Positions 38,877 through 53,200 of a DNA stretch of 64,000 bases are shown here, one piece after another (positions within the stretch are counted from its first letter, which is position 1; every line of letters begins with the position of its first letter). The stretch lies in assembly GCA_030159075.1 (NCBI GenBank), contig BROG01000045.1:822501-886500 (forward strand). The letters are read 5' to 3'. Position numbers and translations under genes: made by a program. The notes under the pieces were generated by a model. That model searched no databases. It worked only from the letters and a program-made list of their open reading frames with translations, and was not told the DNA's origin. Origin of the DNA: Atrina japonica (taxonomy: Eukaryota; Mollusca; Bivalvia; Pterioida; Pinnidae).

Positions 38877-39354
38877 TTCCATTTTCTTTGCATCTGTAGT
38901 CAGTTGGATATGAAATTCATTTTATATAACTGACTTCTCAGGGGGGAGTTTTCATATGATGAAACAGCTGAACAGCTGTGTGTCAAGCATTGAATATAAA
39001 TGCAACCGATCTGTGTACTTGCATTGAAGGAAATAACAGTCGGTATGTAATATAATTTGATGCAAGACCTAGTGCTTGTGTTATGAAAAAGTTGTACATT
39101 AGAATATGCACATCTGATGACAAGTTTAGGAGGATTTTATAAACTTTCAAAACTTTGGTATTTTGTCATCTCAAGATGATTTGCTTATTTCAATACAAGG
39201 CAATGGTCGGTAACAAACTTGATAATAATACTAATGTCTAGCACATTGATCATAGAGCAAAGTCATTAGGTTTCTGTATGTTATAATCCCTCGGATCAAG
39301 ATAATCCATTGTACTTGTTGACTGAAAAGCTTGTGATATCTTTGAACCATGAAT

Positions 39355-39510
39355 TCTCCAACTTCTAGTCAGTGTTCAAGCCCAGCTGATTTTGTGAGAA
39401 AGTTTGCCAGTTTACTTGCGGAAGGCTGGTGGTCTTTTTCCAAGCATGCATCTCCTCCACCATTAAAAACTGGCCTCCACTATATTACAACAAATTTTTT
39501 TTGAATATGA
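39355..39510 (+). repeat. SINE (family 1), 5' truncated
   Basis: From cttctagtcagtgttcaagc it passes into gctgattttgtgagaaagtt, tgccagtttacttgcggaag, gctggtgg and ctcctccacc. The poor B box suggests an old copy. Confidence 0.65.
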
Positions 39511-41329
39511 CATGAAACGGATTAAACAATTAAATATTGTATATTGTAGTAAATCCGGTCACAAATATTTTTCACTTGAATGTTGGACAAAGGAACAGTC
39601 CATACTAGTCTGAACAGTCTTGAGACTTCAATTGAAATCCTTTTCACTTGCAAAGACGAGCATTCTTAATGTTGATCAGCAACAAGTGTTCCAAAGAAAT
39701 TAAATATCAACATTTTGTATGTAAACTTTATTATTTATAATTTGAATAGATAAAAATAAAACTATATTTAAACATTAGCAAGTGATTACAAATCTCATTG
39801 ATATATTATTAACATGCATTAATACAGCATAAACAATGGGTAGTTTAAGAAAGCAAAACATCCATGGGTTTCAACCTATAATTTTTAATACAAAAAAAAA
39901 GTGTATAAAAATGTTAACAAAGAAAATAAGTAAAAACAAAAGGATTTTCAGGCCATTACTGAACTGATGAAAGACTAGATTCTTTATTACTCCTCAGATC
40001 ACAAAGTTTTGGGGAATTAGTGACACCACAACCACAAACAGGATTACATATTTTGGGGATAATAATGTAATAAATGCCCATTTTTCTAATTGTTGATACT
40101 ACCATTAATAACATTGATATTTTGCTACCAAACCACCTCAACCCATCACAATCCGTATTATAATTGTCGTAACAACATAGTTATACTGTTGAAAAATGCT
40201 ATTTTGCTACCAAACCACTCCCCTGTTCCTTATTACAATTGTCGTAACGGAATAAAATACTGTGGAAAGATGATACTTAGCTACAAAACCACTCCCCTGA
40301 TCAATGATAAAATTATCAATGGAATAATTATATCATGAAAACATGATATTTTGCTCTAAAACCTCTTGTTGCAATGGTCAAAACAATGAAGTTTAGCTAA
40401 AATTCTATAGGTAATGACATGTTTATTACAACTTGACAGATGATGTTGTGTTTAGGTATAATTCAACATGTTTAACTACAATTCCACAGATATTGAGGTG
40501 TTTAGCAATTATTCCAGAAATTATGAACTGTTTAACTACAATTCAACATGATGTGAAGTGTTAAGTTGTTATTCCATAGTTAATGCTGTGTTTAGCTAAA
40601 ATTCTACAGATACTCTGGACAAAAATTAAATGTGATTGGTTGATAATTCAAAGTTGAGTAAATTCTCAGATTTAAGTAATTCTTGAAAAAAATAATTAAA
40701 TATTTGGGGGTGGGAAAATTCCAAATCAAATTACTACCCTGAATTTGAATAATTATGCTTGGATATATGACAAGTTTATGTCAAATTTTAGTCAATATGA
40801 ATATTGTCATCAGTAAAATAAGCAGTCAAAAATTCCACATTTTCACAAGTACAAAATTGTCCAGTAGTGGCAGTTTTGTTCTATTTGTTTATACAGTACT
40901 TTAACCAACTTCCAGTGTATACGATTTAAACAATGTAATATTTTTACACAAGATTCAACTCTTTCATTGAAAACAATTATCAAAATAATGTAGTCTGGGA
41001 AAAGACCCTAAAAATAATCGGATCTTTCAATCAGTGATTATGACAATGGTGACATTAGAAGATTAGAAGTAACAATGGACTAAACTTCATTGCAAAATTA
41101 ATGGAAAGATGCCATGTTGTTCAAAGCTAGGCATGATACTTCAAACACCTGTTTGTGTGTGTACACAGAAAGATTTTCTGTGTAAACATATAATTAAATG
41201 TTACAATTATAAATGTAAGACAAAGTGTGAAACTTGAAACTTGCCTTGAAAGCCCACTTGACTTGAGAGACTGCATACAAAAAACCATGCATTTAAACAA
41301 TCCTTTGATAAAACTTTTTTCCACTTGTC

Positions 41330-41620
41330 TTGACAGACCACTCTCACGAAAGACCAGCTGTTTTGACAGACCACTCTCACGAAAGACCAGCTGTTTTGAC
41401 AGACCACTCTCACAAAAGACCAGCTGTTTTGACAGACCACTCTCACGAAAGACCAGCTGTTTTGACAGACTGCTCTCATGAAAGACCAGCTGTTTTGACA
41501 GACCACTCTCATGAAAGACCAGCTGTTTTGACATACCACTCTCATGAAAGACCAGCTGTTTTGACAGACCACTCTCATGAAAGACCAGCTGTTTTGACAG
41601 ACCGCTCTCATGAAAGACCA
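41330..41620. repeat. 33-bp minisatellite (array G)
   Basis: About nine units of gaaagaccagctgttttgac plus agaccactctcac, 33 bp, a multiple of 3. Open frames therefore run through both strands and are not genes. Confidence 0.95.
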
Positions 41621-41866
41621 TGTGCCAACAACCATGCAGTTAAACATTCCTTTAAATAAAACTTATCTTGAGTGTCAGAAGGGATAGTCTATTAAAACAG
41701 GTTTCACTGTATTATGACATATTTTCAACAAACATCTATTAAGTGGTTATCTACATTAAAAGTAAAATATAGGATCATTTAAAAAATGTATTTAACAAAG
41801 AAAGCTGTAGGAAAATGGTGTTAGTTGACATATATATGACCAATTGTGTTTAGTTCAAAACTAAAG

Positions 41867-41870
<4 letters not shown>

Positions 41871-41918
<48 letters not shown>
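41871..41918. repeat. (TA)n microsatellite
   Basis: About 48 bp of pure TA. Confidence 0.97.
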
Positions 41919-41921
<3 letters not shown>

Positions 41922-43082
41922 ATCTATTCGAGTGGTCAAAGTTCAAAGCACCGCCCCAAAAAAGTTCAAAACTTCGGGACTTCGACTCATGAATGGTGAT
42001 CGAGAAATCTAAAATTTACTCGGTGCACTATCTCTATAACGACATGCCACACAAAAAAGTCTCCTTATTTTTCAACAAGGTTGAAACTGTATTTGCCAGG
42101 ACCCCGTAGCTGCGATGTCTTTCTTTTTTATGCCGCTCTCAGTTCCAAGTTCCTGGTATTTAACCTCATATGTTTGTAGATTCATCTTTCTCTTACACCT
42201 CTGACTGACCCAATTGATCCAGTTGTCCCCCCTGGTTGGATACTGTGTCCTTCACTGGATTGCTCAGTCGGTAAGGCCAAACATAAAAATATGTTTGTTT
42301 GCTGTTCCCCGACCCAGGGGTCCAAGGGTTGGGTCGGTAGGTAGGAAAATTATTTTATTTTTTTTTTCAAAATTTTTTTTTTACTGCGAATCATTAGCTT
42401 CCAATACGAACCTGGTAGTAGTAACCTTGTTTACTAGCCATATTTCTTACTAAATATAATCTTTCTATTTTGACGATCGTCTGACTGAAAACTTTTCAGT
42501 CGGGCCATTAAAATCGGGTCGGTCGGGGAACGGCAAACAAAAAATATTTTAATTTAGGCCTAATGACTGACTAGCTATCCCAACCCCCGGGTTGGATACG
42601 GGTCCTTCACTAGACAGATCACAATCAGTAGAAGAGTGCATGGTGAGTTGATATCAAATTGCAGATACTGTTCATTTTATGCTATTGTTTTGACAAGTGA
42701 CACTTTGAATTTGGTTAGAAAATGCATGCTCTATATTACTGGGTCATTTCGATTTGTTTTTACAAATCAGTAATTTATAATACCCAAGCTACGAGATGGT
42801 AAACAACAAACACAGCCGCCGGTAATTTGCATATTTGAGTGTGACACAGACTCAAACAATCAATAATCAATTAGCGTCTGCTTATTACCTTTAATTACTT
42901 AAATCATGTTGTTGGTTTTTTTATACTGTCCTGGGTGTTTATCAATAAACACGTGTCCACTGTTCAACGTAATCGGATAGGTGTGAAAATTGCCACGGGG
43001 TAATTTACATCTTGTATACAGGTAAACTTTAACTTCGATTTATTTGTAAGAATTTTCGATGTTTTTACAGCGATGAGACTGC

Positions 43083-43233
43083 CAGGGTCCAGCACCATAA
43101 AACTTAAGAATTACTTAAGTCTAGAAATTTTACTCAAGTGTGGCAAATCCTGAAATCTGATTGGCTGAGGAGGCGAATTTGACAATATTCTCAGACTTGA
43201 GTAAATTCTCAAGTTTTATGGTGCCGGGCCCAG
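43083..43233. mobile_element. Palindromic MITE, about 151 bp
   Basis: The ends cagggtccagcaccataaaa and ttttatggtgccgggcccag are inverted, with inner inverted arms of taagtctagaaa/ctcagacttgagtaa type. A related internal segment is at 40620-40690. Confidence 0.75.
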
Positions 43234-43389
43234 TTTTGCTCAACACACCGAGAAATTCGACTCATGAAAGTTTGATTTATAAATTGTTTTTTAAAAAGGA
43301 TATATAATGAAATAAATCGGGACTTTGTAAAAAGGTCGAAACAATGAGAAATTCGACTCATTGAAGTTCGACCCATTGAAGTTCTACTG

Positions 43390-43392
<3 letters not shown>

Positions 43393-43475
<83 letters not shown>
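43393..43475. repeat. (TA)n-(CA)n microsatellite
   Basis: About 36 bp of TA followed by about 46 bp of CA. Confidence 0.97.
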
Positions 43476-43479
<4 letters not shown>

Positions 43480-44945
43480 TGTCTATAAAGACCACTCAAG
43501 GAAACAAGCAAAATAGCTGTTATAAACAGGTGGCTTTATAAAGTGGCTTATTCATTAATTCACAAATTATGGTTGAATGGCCTTTATAGGCAGGTGCCCT
43601 TTATACAGGTAGCTTTTAATGCAAGTTTGAATTTACAAAATTTTCCACAAAAGGTCAAAGTTCAATGGCATGCCTTTGACACAGATATAGACATTTGAAA
43701 AAAATAAATGATCACTTACAATCTATAAAATGTGACCTTGATTAATTAAGTACTATACAGTGGGCCAAAGTCACAACCGAGGTAAAGTTTTTCTAAGCTT
43801 GAGAAAGGATAATTTAACAAGAAATACATATCACTTCCACTTTTAAGGTACTGTTTCACAGACTGCCACTGGAGCACTAAAAACACAAAAAGGACACAAA
43901 ACACTGTACCAAACTAAAAATTTCATCTTGATCGATTTCACTATTTAGTCACCAAAATAAACTCTATTCTTTGCATAGATATTTGTATGCTTAATAGTTT
44001 GTATGTATATATTTTAGAAATCGCATATATTTAGTTAGTGATGGCAGCTCAAAGTTGTTACATATATCATCTTTGAAGATGCAGCAGTAAGAACACCATG
44101 ATTGTATCAAAATGAGCAAATATCTTATCACTGAAACACATATAAAAAGCATAAATATATATAAAAGTCTGATAAATATGATAATTATGAAAATAAAAAA
44201 AAGTAAATATTGAAGGCAAGATCTTTTACATTCCTGTTCACACAACTTCATTACATTACTTTTTATACTTTAAGAGGTCAAAAGTGCCTTCCTGGTCTCC
44301 TGATTCCCCCTATCTATTCCTGCGCAATGGGGAAAACTCTTTTAATTAAGTATTAAAAGATGATTTTTCATTTGCTAGTATTTGATCTTGATCTTAGTAA
44401 CAGTATGACTTCATTTCTAAAATCAATATGACATAATCTATTGCACATTTTCAATGATAGAAATTACATAAAGAATACTAAAATTGTAAAGTTTACACAT
44501 TTTTTCAAATAAAAGAAGAAATTGGTTATGATATATAGGCTATTATCAATATGAGCATTTGTTTATACAGTGGAATCTCTTTATTTTCAATTCGCAGGAT
44601 CACCTCCATTACTTCCAAGATAACCAAGATTTTAATGAACATATTTTTCTATCCATACATCTCAGGATCGGCCTTTCAGCTTTAAAATAATTGGAATTTC
44701 GACTAATCCAATTTTGAAATAACAAGATTCCACAGAAATTGAATTGTCCTTAAGTATGTAGGAGGAATACTTTATATATTTATAAAAAAAAAAAAACGTG
44801 CAATAAAAAAAAATTTGCTGTTGACCATTTCATCAAATACAAACCATATCAAATGGTATGAATCAAGGAGATTACCACAATCTTGCATGTGTTGAGTGGA
44901 TAAGGAAATCTTCAGTTGACTTTCAGATTCCATTGGCAGATTTAA

Positions 44946-45010
44946 GGGGGGGGGGGGGGGGGGTGGGGGTGGGGGGGGGGGTGGGGTTGGGGTTGCAACA
45001 CCCCCCCCCC
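44946..45010. repeat. Poly-G / poly-C tract pair
   Basis: A run of G interrupted by single T, followed about 20 bp later by a run of C. It can fold as a hairpin or G-quadruplex and is prone to sequencing error. Confidence 0.85.
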
Positions 45011-45729
45011 TTTTGAAAAAAATCAAAACAGCCCCAGACCCCTCGCTTCTGAAGGCAATCCATTTTGGCATTTTCATTTTGTAATGATAAAAATTCTCAA
45101 ACCCCCTTTCAAAAAATCATGAATCCCCTCCTGGATTCTTACCGGAGAGTCAAGAATTTCCTTTCCAGTCAACGTACTCATGGTTGATCATTTTTTTTTC
45201 AAAGTGCATGTTTTGTATGCAAGTATAATGTGAGGCAACTTATGTACAGAAGTATAAATACTGGTACATATAGAGAAATAATTTTTAAACACTACTTATA
45301 ATCCACCGGTCAAAACATGATTTACATAAATAAAGTGATATATACATGCTATACCATATCCAGGTAATTTATGATTATTCTTGATTTTACCAAATGTGAG
45401 TAATAATTTTTTATGAATTGAAATTTTCTTCGACAGTTTTTGTATGAACGTAAAACATGATTTGTTTACACACATCAAGTTTATGCTATTTCGGGGATAC
45501 ACCTCCTATTTATCAAAGGAAGAACAAAACATGGATTCTTTAAAAACAAAAAACCAAATGTTTCTCTAAGAGCATGATGATTAAAAAACATTTGTATTTT
45601 CTTTGTTTCTTTGGGAAAAAGCTCAACTTAATTGACTTTGTTAAACACACATTAATCAGCTTCTGATTGAAAATACTGTAAAAATATCTGCCTTGGCTTC
45701 CAAAATAATGTCAAATTTCTGTCTCAATT

Positions 45730-48700
45730 TTAAACTGATGACAAGTTCCTGCTTTGAGTAATTTCAACATATAATTTCCCCGGCCTCTTCTCTTGGGATC
45801 CACTCTTTCCTCGTCCTACTAAATCTACAGCTTGTATTTTGTTTTTGCTCTCATCTGAACTCATGAAAACATGCTTGCCTAGGTACTGATCTTTTAAAAC
45901 ATTGTCATTCCAAATCTGCAACAAGAAAATCAGAGTCATTGCAATACCCTATTTGTGGCAAACAATCATCCAAATCTAGATAATTTTTATATAGCCTTAT
46001 TGCTTTCCTTTCTTAAGTAAAGATGATATAGTGAGAAAGTTTGTCAGTTTACTTGCTGAAGGCCGGTGGTCTCTTCCTGGGTACATTGTAACCGGGTTCT
46101 CTCCTCCACCTTTAAAACTGGCCGCCACCATATAACTCAAAATTGTTGAGTGTGGCGTAAAACACCATTTGAACGAACAAGCGACCTCAAGTCAAAAGCT
46201 AAGCAAGGGAACAGCCACTGCCTATATTACACTGTCTCAAGTATGACTGGGCTATAAATCCCTGGCCCTGTGCTGTAAACCATCTGACTGATGTCTGAGT
46301 CATCATCATCAGTACACATTTTAAAAATAAAAGGGAAGTAACCTGAATTCTGATGAGATTTTTTCCCAATGTTTTTTTTTTCTGTAGAGGGGATGTTACT
46401 CGAATTTTGATGGGATAATTAATCTTTTTTTTTCTGTAAAAGAGAAGTTTCCTAAATTGTGATGGGATATTTCTTTCGGAAGAAAGGAAGCTACCTGAAT
46501 TTTGATGGGATTTTTCAATGGATTTTTCCTGTAGAAGACTGCTGCCTCGTCCCACTCAGGCATTGTGGTATCTGCAATGGTATTGGTTCTTACTTTATTC
46601 CCCTCACAGGATATGATACAATACGGGTCTGCGCCTGATAAACAAACGTAAACAAATTATAGCAAGAGAAAAAAAAGCAATGTAGAATTGAATTTTTTTC
46701 AAGTTATCAGCTGTGTTTACCAAAAAAATATTAGAATTTTTTCTACTTTGACTACTTGTACTTGATGTACAATGACAAAAAAGAGCTATACACAGGCAGA
46801 AAAAATCTTATATTCCTACAGATTTTGTGAAAATAGTTCAGGTCCAGTGTGGTGTTCTTATACAAATACTAAGGTTGAATTAATCAATTGCAGGTGAAAA
46901 AGTGCTAAACCTGAAAGTTTCTCAAGCAACTTTCGCAAAATATGTAGGAATTTTAGAATGTTTATGCTTATTTATATCTATGTGCATATCTCTTTTTTTC
47001 TACTGTATATCAATCTAAATCGTAAAAAAAGGAAAAAGATATTAATGTCTCTTCAATAAAGTGCATATTGATCTGACTTGACTTAATGCCATCTCTATAT
47101 AATGGCCTGATACTATACCTGATCTGTCTTGTCTTTCTAATCCTTCAGCTTTCAACACTTTAATATAAGTAACCAGCTTTGCTTTTCCAGTACAACAAGA
47201 CCAACAACTTGCTTTAGGTTTATCAAGAGTTAGCTCCCTTCAAACAAATAAATATATGCACAAATGTCATAAAATACTTTAGTTTTTTTGTTTAAAATGA
47301 TAAGTTGATATAAATAAAAAGGCAACTGCTTTGATGTAACACTTAGTATAATATAGAATATTGGTTTAAAAATGTTATTTGATTTTACTTTTAATAGAAC
47401 TTATTTAACCCTTTCGACCCTACAGACCACAGTGGACCAGTCTAAACAATAGAGAAGAGCATACTGTCTAGAAACTTAGGGTTGAAAAGGTTAATCTGAA
47501 ATAATAAGTTTAAATCTTGCCTGGTTTTGTTCTAATGTTGAAATATGAAGTGGACAGGAAGTATCTATTATGTATTGTTGGACTTGATCTCTGATTCATG
47601 TAATCAAACAAATTTATCAAAACTTTATTTTGTAAAACTCTTAGTAAACTAATACTCATTTATTACTGAGCACTGTATGAACATGACAAGTAGATCTGAT
47701 TTATACTGTAAGTGAAAGTATGTGTTTGCCAAACCCGACACATTTGAATCACAAAACTCATAATGTCACATAACTTTGTCATCAAAATATAATGTAATGA
47801 ATGAATTTACCATCTGATAAAACCATGAAATATAGCAATGTGTCTGTATCGAAACTGCTCATTAATACATACTTAAAGTAGTTGGCATTGCTGGTGTACA
47901 GTCTAAACAGGAAGTTCTCTTCAATATTAGGGTCAAAAGTACAGACAACTGCGACATATCGACCTTTCTTCAGTGAGGGTTTCAGGAATATGGACCGACT
48001 GTTTCGGAACACACTGGACGCTACTTTCTTCTGTAATGTGAAGTCATGCATTCTATGTCTCCTATTGTTTTCAACCTGAAATAAGAAAAATGCCAATTAC
48101 AGCGTAGTCTGATTGCATTTAGGACTTCAGGATGATAAAGAATGAGGTTACATTTTGTTTTGTTTTTTTGGAATCAAAAGAATGTGAAACAATTTGTTAT
48201 TAGCTACAATAATTACCAGTAACTTAATCAACGAACATTTAAAAAGTAGGCCAATAATTTATCCTCAGTGAACCTTGATCAGAGGACTAACAGTCAAAGA
48301 TAAATTTCTTAAATTTCTGTTGTGAAGAAAATTGATATTGTTCATGTAGTACATGGTAGAACTGATTTGTTATGTCAACTGAAAATTTTACCAGTTTTTA
48401 AGATAATATGCAGTGTCTAAGTAAAAAAGATGTGTTTGTGAAACACAAATGCCCCTGGTCCCAACAAATTGAATATTGCACTTTATATGTAAGCGAGATG
48501 GAATTACTGAGAGATACAAACAGACATACAAACAGACAGATAGACGATCCAAACACTAGATGCCCCCGGCCTAAAAACTAACATATTTCCATGAGAAAGG
48601 GTGGAGTATGAATCTTAGCCATAAATTCACAAAGTCAGTCACTTCCTTCCAGAATCTAGCAATGCTAAAGATCAGAAGTTATAAAGAGTTTTTCTCATTG

Positions 48701-50174
48701 GACTTAACACTACATGTGTTAAAAAGTCTGACATAGATTCAAACGGGAAACCTTTCACCTGTAAGGCAAACACTTTTACACTAACTTGTCATCTGCAACT
48801 AAAACATATGTGTTTCAAGAATCTGTCTATTACATAAAAAAAAAATACTTGTGGTGTTCGAGTGGTAGAGCTTTCTGATTTGATTCTTGGACTGTGTCGT
48901 ACCAAAGACTTTAAAAATGGTAGCAATTGTTCCTCCACCAAGCACTCGGCATATGAAGTGAAAGTCACAGGTATTTCGGAAGATAATTAAAATGGGTTCT
49001 GTGTCTTGGAAGGCGTGGCACATAAAAGAAATCTCACTGCATTGGCTTCAGTTCTTAGCAAAGGCAAAAATTTGTAGCACTTCACCTAAAGCTGGTGACA
49101 TCTCAATAAAAGTGAAAAATTCTTGATGGGATGTAAAATAATAATAACCCCCCCCCCCCCCCCCCAAAAAAAAAAACCAACAGGCCCAAGTGGGTCTTAT
49201 TCACTCACTTGAAAACCATCTACAAATATGAAAAGAAGACCAAATAAAATATGTAGGCTAAAGTTTCATCAAAATCCCCTCAGTTATTTCAGAGGACAAG
49301 CTAACCATGTGAAAAAGTAACCCTCCCCCTTTTTCAATCTAGAAAAATTAATAAAAAATTCTAAAAATTAAATTTCGGCAAAAATTCTTCAACAAAAACA
49401 TTTCTTTCCCTAATTACAAGTAAAACACATCAAATGAAGGCATCAAAGTAAATACAAGGGGAGATGATTGAGGAAATCATGCAAATATGAATAAAAATGA
49501 CAAAGTTTGAAAAGACCTCAAAAACATGTCAAAATTTAAAAAATGTGTAACGATTCTATGAAAAATACAAACTTGAATCATTCATTCATATAGGTGACTC
49601 AGAAACAATCCATTTTTCAATTCATGCAGCAGATCTGGAGAAGAATTTTAAAGAGGGGTATCTTCTGGGATCTATTTTGCCCCACCCTGGGCTGATCTTG
49701 CTGAAAACTACAAACTAGATAGAGGACCCTGAGTACTTGCTTCCAGTCAAGTTTTGTCAAAATCCCTTCAACGGTTTCAGAGAAGTCAAAATTATGAAAA
49801 GTTTATGGAAGGACGGAAGGATGCATGAAGGACGGGGGTGATCACAATAGCTCACTTGAGCCTATGGCCCAGGTGAGCTAAAAAAATAAAAGGTCATAAA
49901 AAAAACACAAACACCCATAGACAATATTCATAAACAATGTACCTGAAATATTGTAAAGCCGATAGTATTATTTTCACTTCCCGACTGTGAACGTGTTGTC
50001 TTCTGCATCAGATGAAAAATGGGTTCATCCTCACTGTCTGTTATGTCCAACAAATACTGTAAAATGCAGATAAAAATAATGATAGGAACGATGGGGTCAT
50101 ACTCAGTGTCTGTTATATCAATTGAACTAGAAAACATTTACATACAAACATCAACAAGACTATTGCAAAAATCT

Positions 50175-50207
<33 letters not shown>

Positions 50208-53200
50208 TCCGGTCCCAACAAATTTCATTGCTGGCAAATAAATATTGCAATTTCCTACATTTTTACCCCACCCCACCACCAGAGGCATGTGATGTCAATG
50301 AAGTGTGAGCAACTCTTAGATAGACTTACAGTCTAAATTTGGTTACTTTATCACAATCCAAACTTGAAATATTACACTTTATATGTAAGCGGGATGGAAT
50401 TATGGACAGACCAATAGACAGATGGACGATCCAAACACTAGACGCCCCCGGCGGATCTTTCAGGCTGGGGGGAATAAAAATACCCCAAAAATGAAAGAGT
50501 TTGAAATTTTGTCAAGGGAAACTTTGAAACAGTGAGTGTTAAATATTTTACCTGTTACCTATTTAATTACAAAATAACTTGTCTCAATTCACTGTATGAT
50601 AACTTACCATGTTAATATACCATCAAATAACTGTGTGTAATTTTTGTACAAAAACTTTTCTGTTAATTTGTTGTACAATAACTTGTGCATTAATTTTCTG
50701 TACAATAACTCATCTGTTAATTTAATGCGAAATAACATGTGTAAAATTGCTATAAAATGATTTATCTGTTAATTTGTTGTACAATAACTTGTCTGTTAAT
50801 TTGTTGTACAAAATCTGTTAATTTATTGTAAAATAAATCTAGAATATAATGTACCTGTGGGTTATTTAAGAAAGTGGCCTGATTGTTGATACAACCCCCG
50901 GCTCTGTTTGGTTTCTTCCAGGCACCATGGCACAATCCCTCATACCAAGTTTTACTGAGTGAAAACATGGATGTATTCACGACTCGACAGATAGCAGTCT
51001 GAACAAAGTGTTTGCAATAGTCATCAAACGTCATCCTATAAGATAGAAGTGATGGATATAATATAGTTTCTCCTTTAGAATAAAATTGGTCCATAAATAA
51101 ATCAATATCTGCCATTTATTTGTATTAGCTAACTATAGTAACATCCAATATAATAATCACTCCTAACCATCCATGGGTCTTCCCCACCAAATTTGGTGTA
51201 AATCCAATAGTTTCAGCGGAGAAGCCTGAAGTCAATGGACTGGTTATGACAGATGAACTTAAAAAGACTTCCAGACTACAAATATAAACAGAGTAAGGGG
51301 ACATACCAAAATTCTCCATCTTCTTCAAATGTCAATCCTAGTTTCTCCCTTTCAGCTTTAGAGATTTTCTCCCATTCCGGTGACCTGTAGTATTTTGATT
51401 CAGAAAAATATATGAAAAAGTGATATGAATATTAATTAAGAAAACAGTTCAATTAGCCACTAAAAGAAATTTGTCTGAGGTTCCTTGATCAATTCACATA
51501 CATTTTATGATTTCATAATTAAAAAAAATTACTATATATAAACATTTGTTTAAGCAACTCAAGCAAACACTCTCAAAATGACCTTACTAATTACAGGTAA
51601 AGTTCAGGTAGGCCTACATAACAATCAATATATGTTTGTGAAACACAAATGTCCCCGGTCCCAACAAATTTCTATGCTGGCAAATAATAGATATACTTTA
51701 AATATAGCAATGTCCTACATTTTGACCCCATCCCACCCCAGGGGCATGTGATATCAATGAAGTGTGAGCAACCTTTAGGTAAACTCACAGTCTAAGTTTG
51801 GTTACTGTATCACAATCCAAACTTGAAATATTGCACTTTATATGTAAGCGGGACAGAATTACGGACAGACAGACAGACAGATGATTCAAACACTAGATGC
51901 CCCTGGCAGACATTTCAGGCCGGGGGCAAAAATGTGGTAAAGTATCTGACTGATGTTAAAATTAAATTTTATCTGTAATTAGATTCACAGTTAATTAGTA
52001 CAGCAATAAAATATGCACAAAATCTCTGTAGTGGGTAAAACTTTGTAATCAAATCAAACCCTTAAAAATGGTTTGTATTTAAGATTACTGACATTGGCTG
52101 GTCTATGTCTGTTTTTAGAGGTGAATTACTATTGCTACTGCATAGTAAATTTTATCATTTTAAGCATCTATGACTCAAATGCATCATCATAATCATCATC
52201 ATCAAAACCCCATTTAGTTCCTACTAGGCCAAGGGGGGTAATATTTTATAAGCCATTTCTTAAACATGATTTTTGATATTTTTCTTTTTAAAAATGTCAA
52301 AAAGGTTCATAATAGCCTTTTGTATGTGACATTATTTATCTGAAAAATATAATTAGAGAGATTGAATTTTGGCAATAACTTATAATTACATATGATACCA
52401 AATGAACTATATGTGGAATTCTCACCCATCACTAAATGCCCCTGTCCATTCTCCTGAACCCCAAGGATTTCTCAGTCGAATCATTGGTATCTTTTCACTC
52501 TTGAAAAAACTAAACAGTCCTGAGCCCGCAAGAGCAATATTTTTTACAGCAGTGATCCCATAAGCATGACCTTTGACTAAGCCGACTTCAGTTGCTGCCT
52601 CCATCTCTTCAGTAGTTTCTGCCTGCAATTTTGATCAAATCTAGTTTGATTGGTTTTTTATTTTTCACAAAAAACATTTTATGCTTTTTCTAAAAAAATC
52701 ACTTGTTAGAAAATGAAATAATACTTTTAAAACTGCAACTAAATTTCAAAGGTAAATGATTAACATGAATACTGCAAACTGTACAGAAAATTCCTGTAAT
52801 GTTTTGTTGTTTGGAAGGGTCTATATAATAACAGGCAGATTTAGAGGAGTGTGGTTCCCTGTGTTGGCAACTAATTTCTCCACAGTGACCTTGAAATCAT
52901 AAGATGTGACCTTATGTCAAGATCATCACACACCCCAGAAATGAAGTTGTACAAATGAATAATTAAAAAAATTGCTCAAACAAGAAAATTCCATGGAGTA
53001 AAGGTCATGACACAATGCCTTCCCATACCAGAAATTTGTATCAAGAGTGGAGTTGAAAAAAATGACACAATTTAAACTTAGGAACAACATAAAAAAATAT
53101 TACCCTAACAAGAAAATTACGTTTATATCCAATTTGACCTTCATATTAGATGTATGACCTTGAGTTAAGTCATGGCACACCATCTTCCCAATAAGAAACA

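Larger units (their letters stand above)
37300..45729. other. Intergenic space between RPL35A and the calpain gene
   Basis: Holds SINE and MITE copies (listed separately) and a degenerate tandem of about 80-bp units with gctaccaaaccac and attgtcgtaac (about 40110-40370). It also holds a looser tandem with tttagctaaaattctacag (40380-40620) and several microsatellites. No coding exon was recognised; at 42.2-42.6 kb repeated ccgacccagg/gggtcgg text is noncoding. Confidence 0.45.

Noticed and set aside
41127..41659. Repeat-protein-like frames on both strands
   Set aside because: Products of the 33-bp minisatellite; opposite strands are equally open and there is no gene context.
44772..45077. Proline-rich protein frame
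   Set aside because: Translation of the poly-G/poly-C tract.
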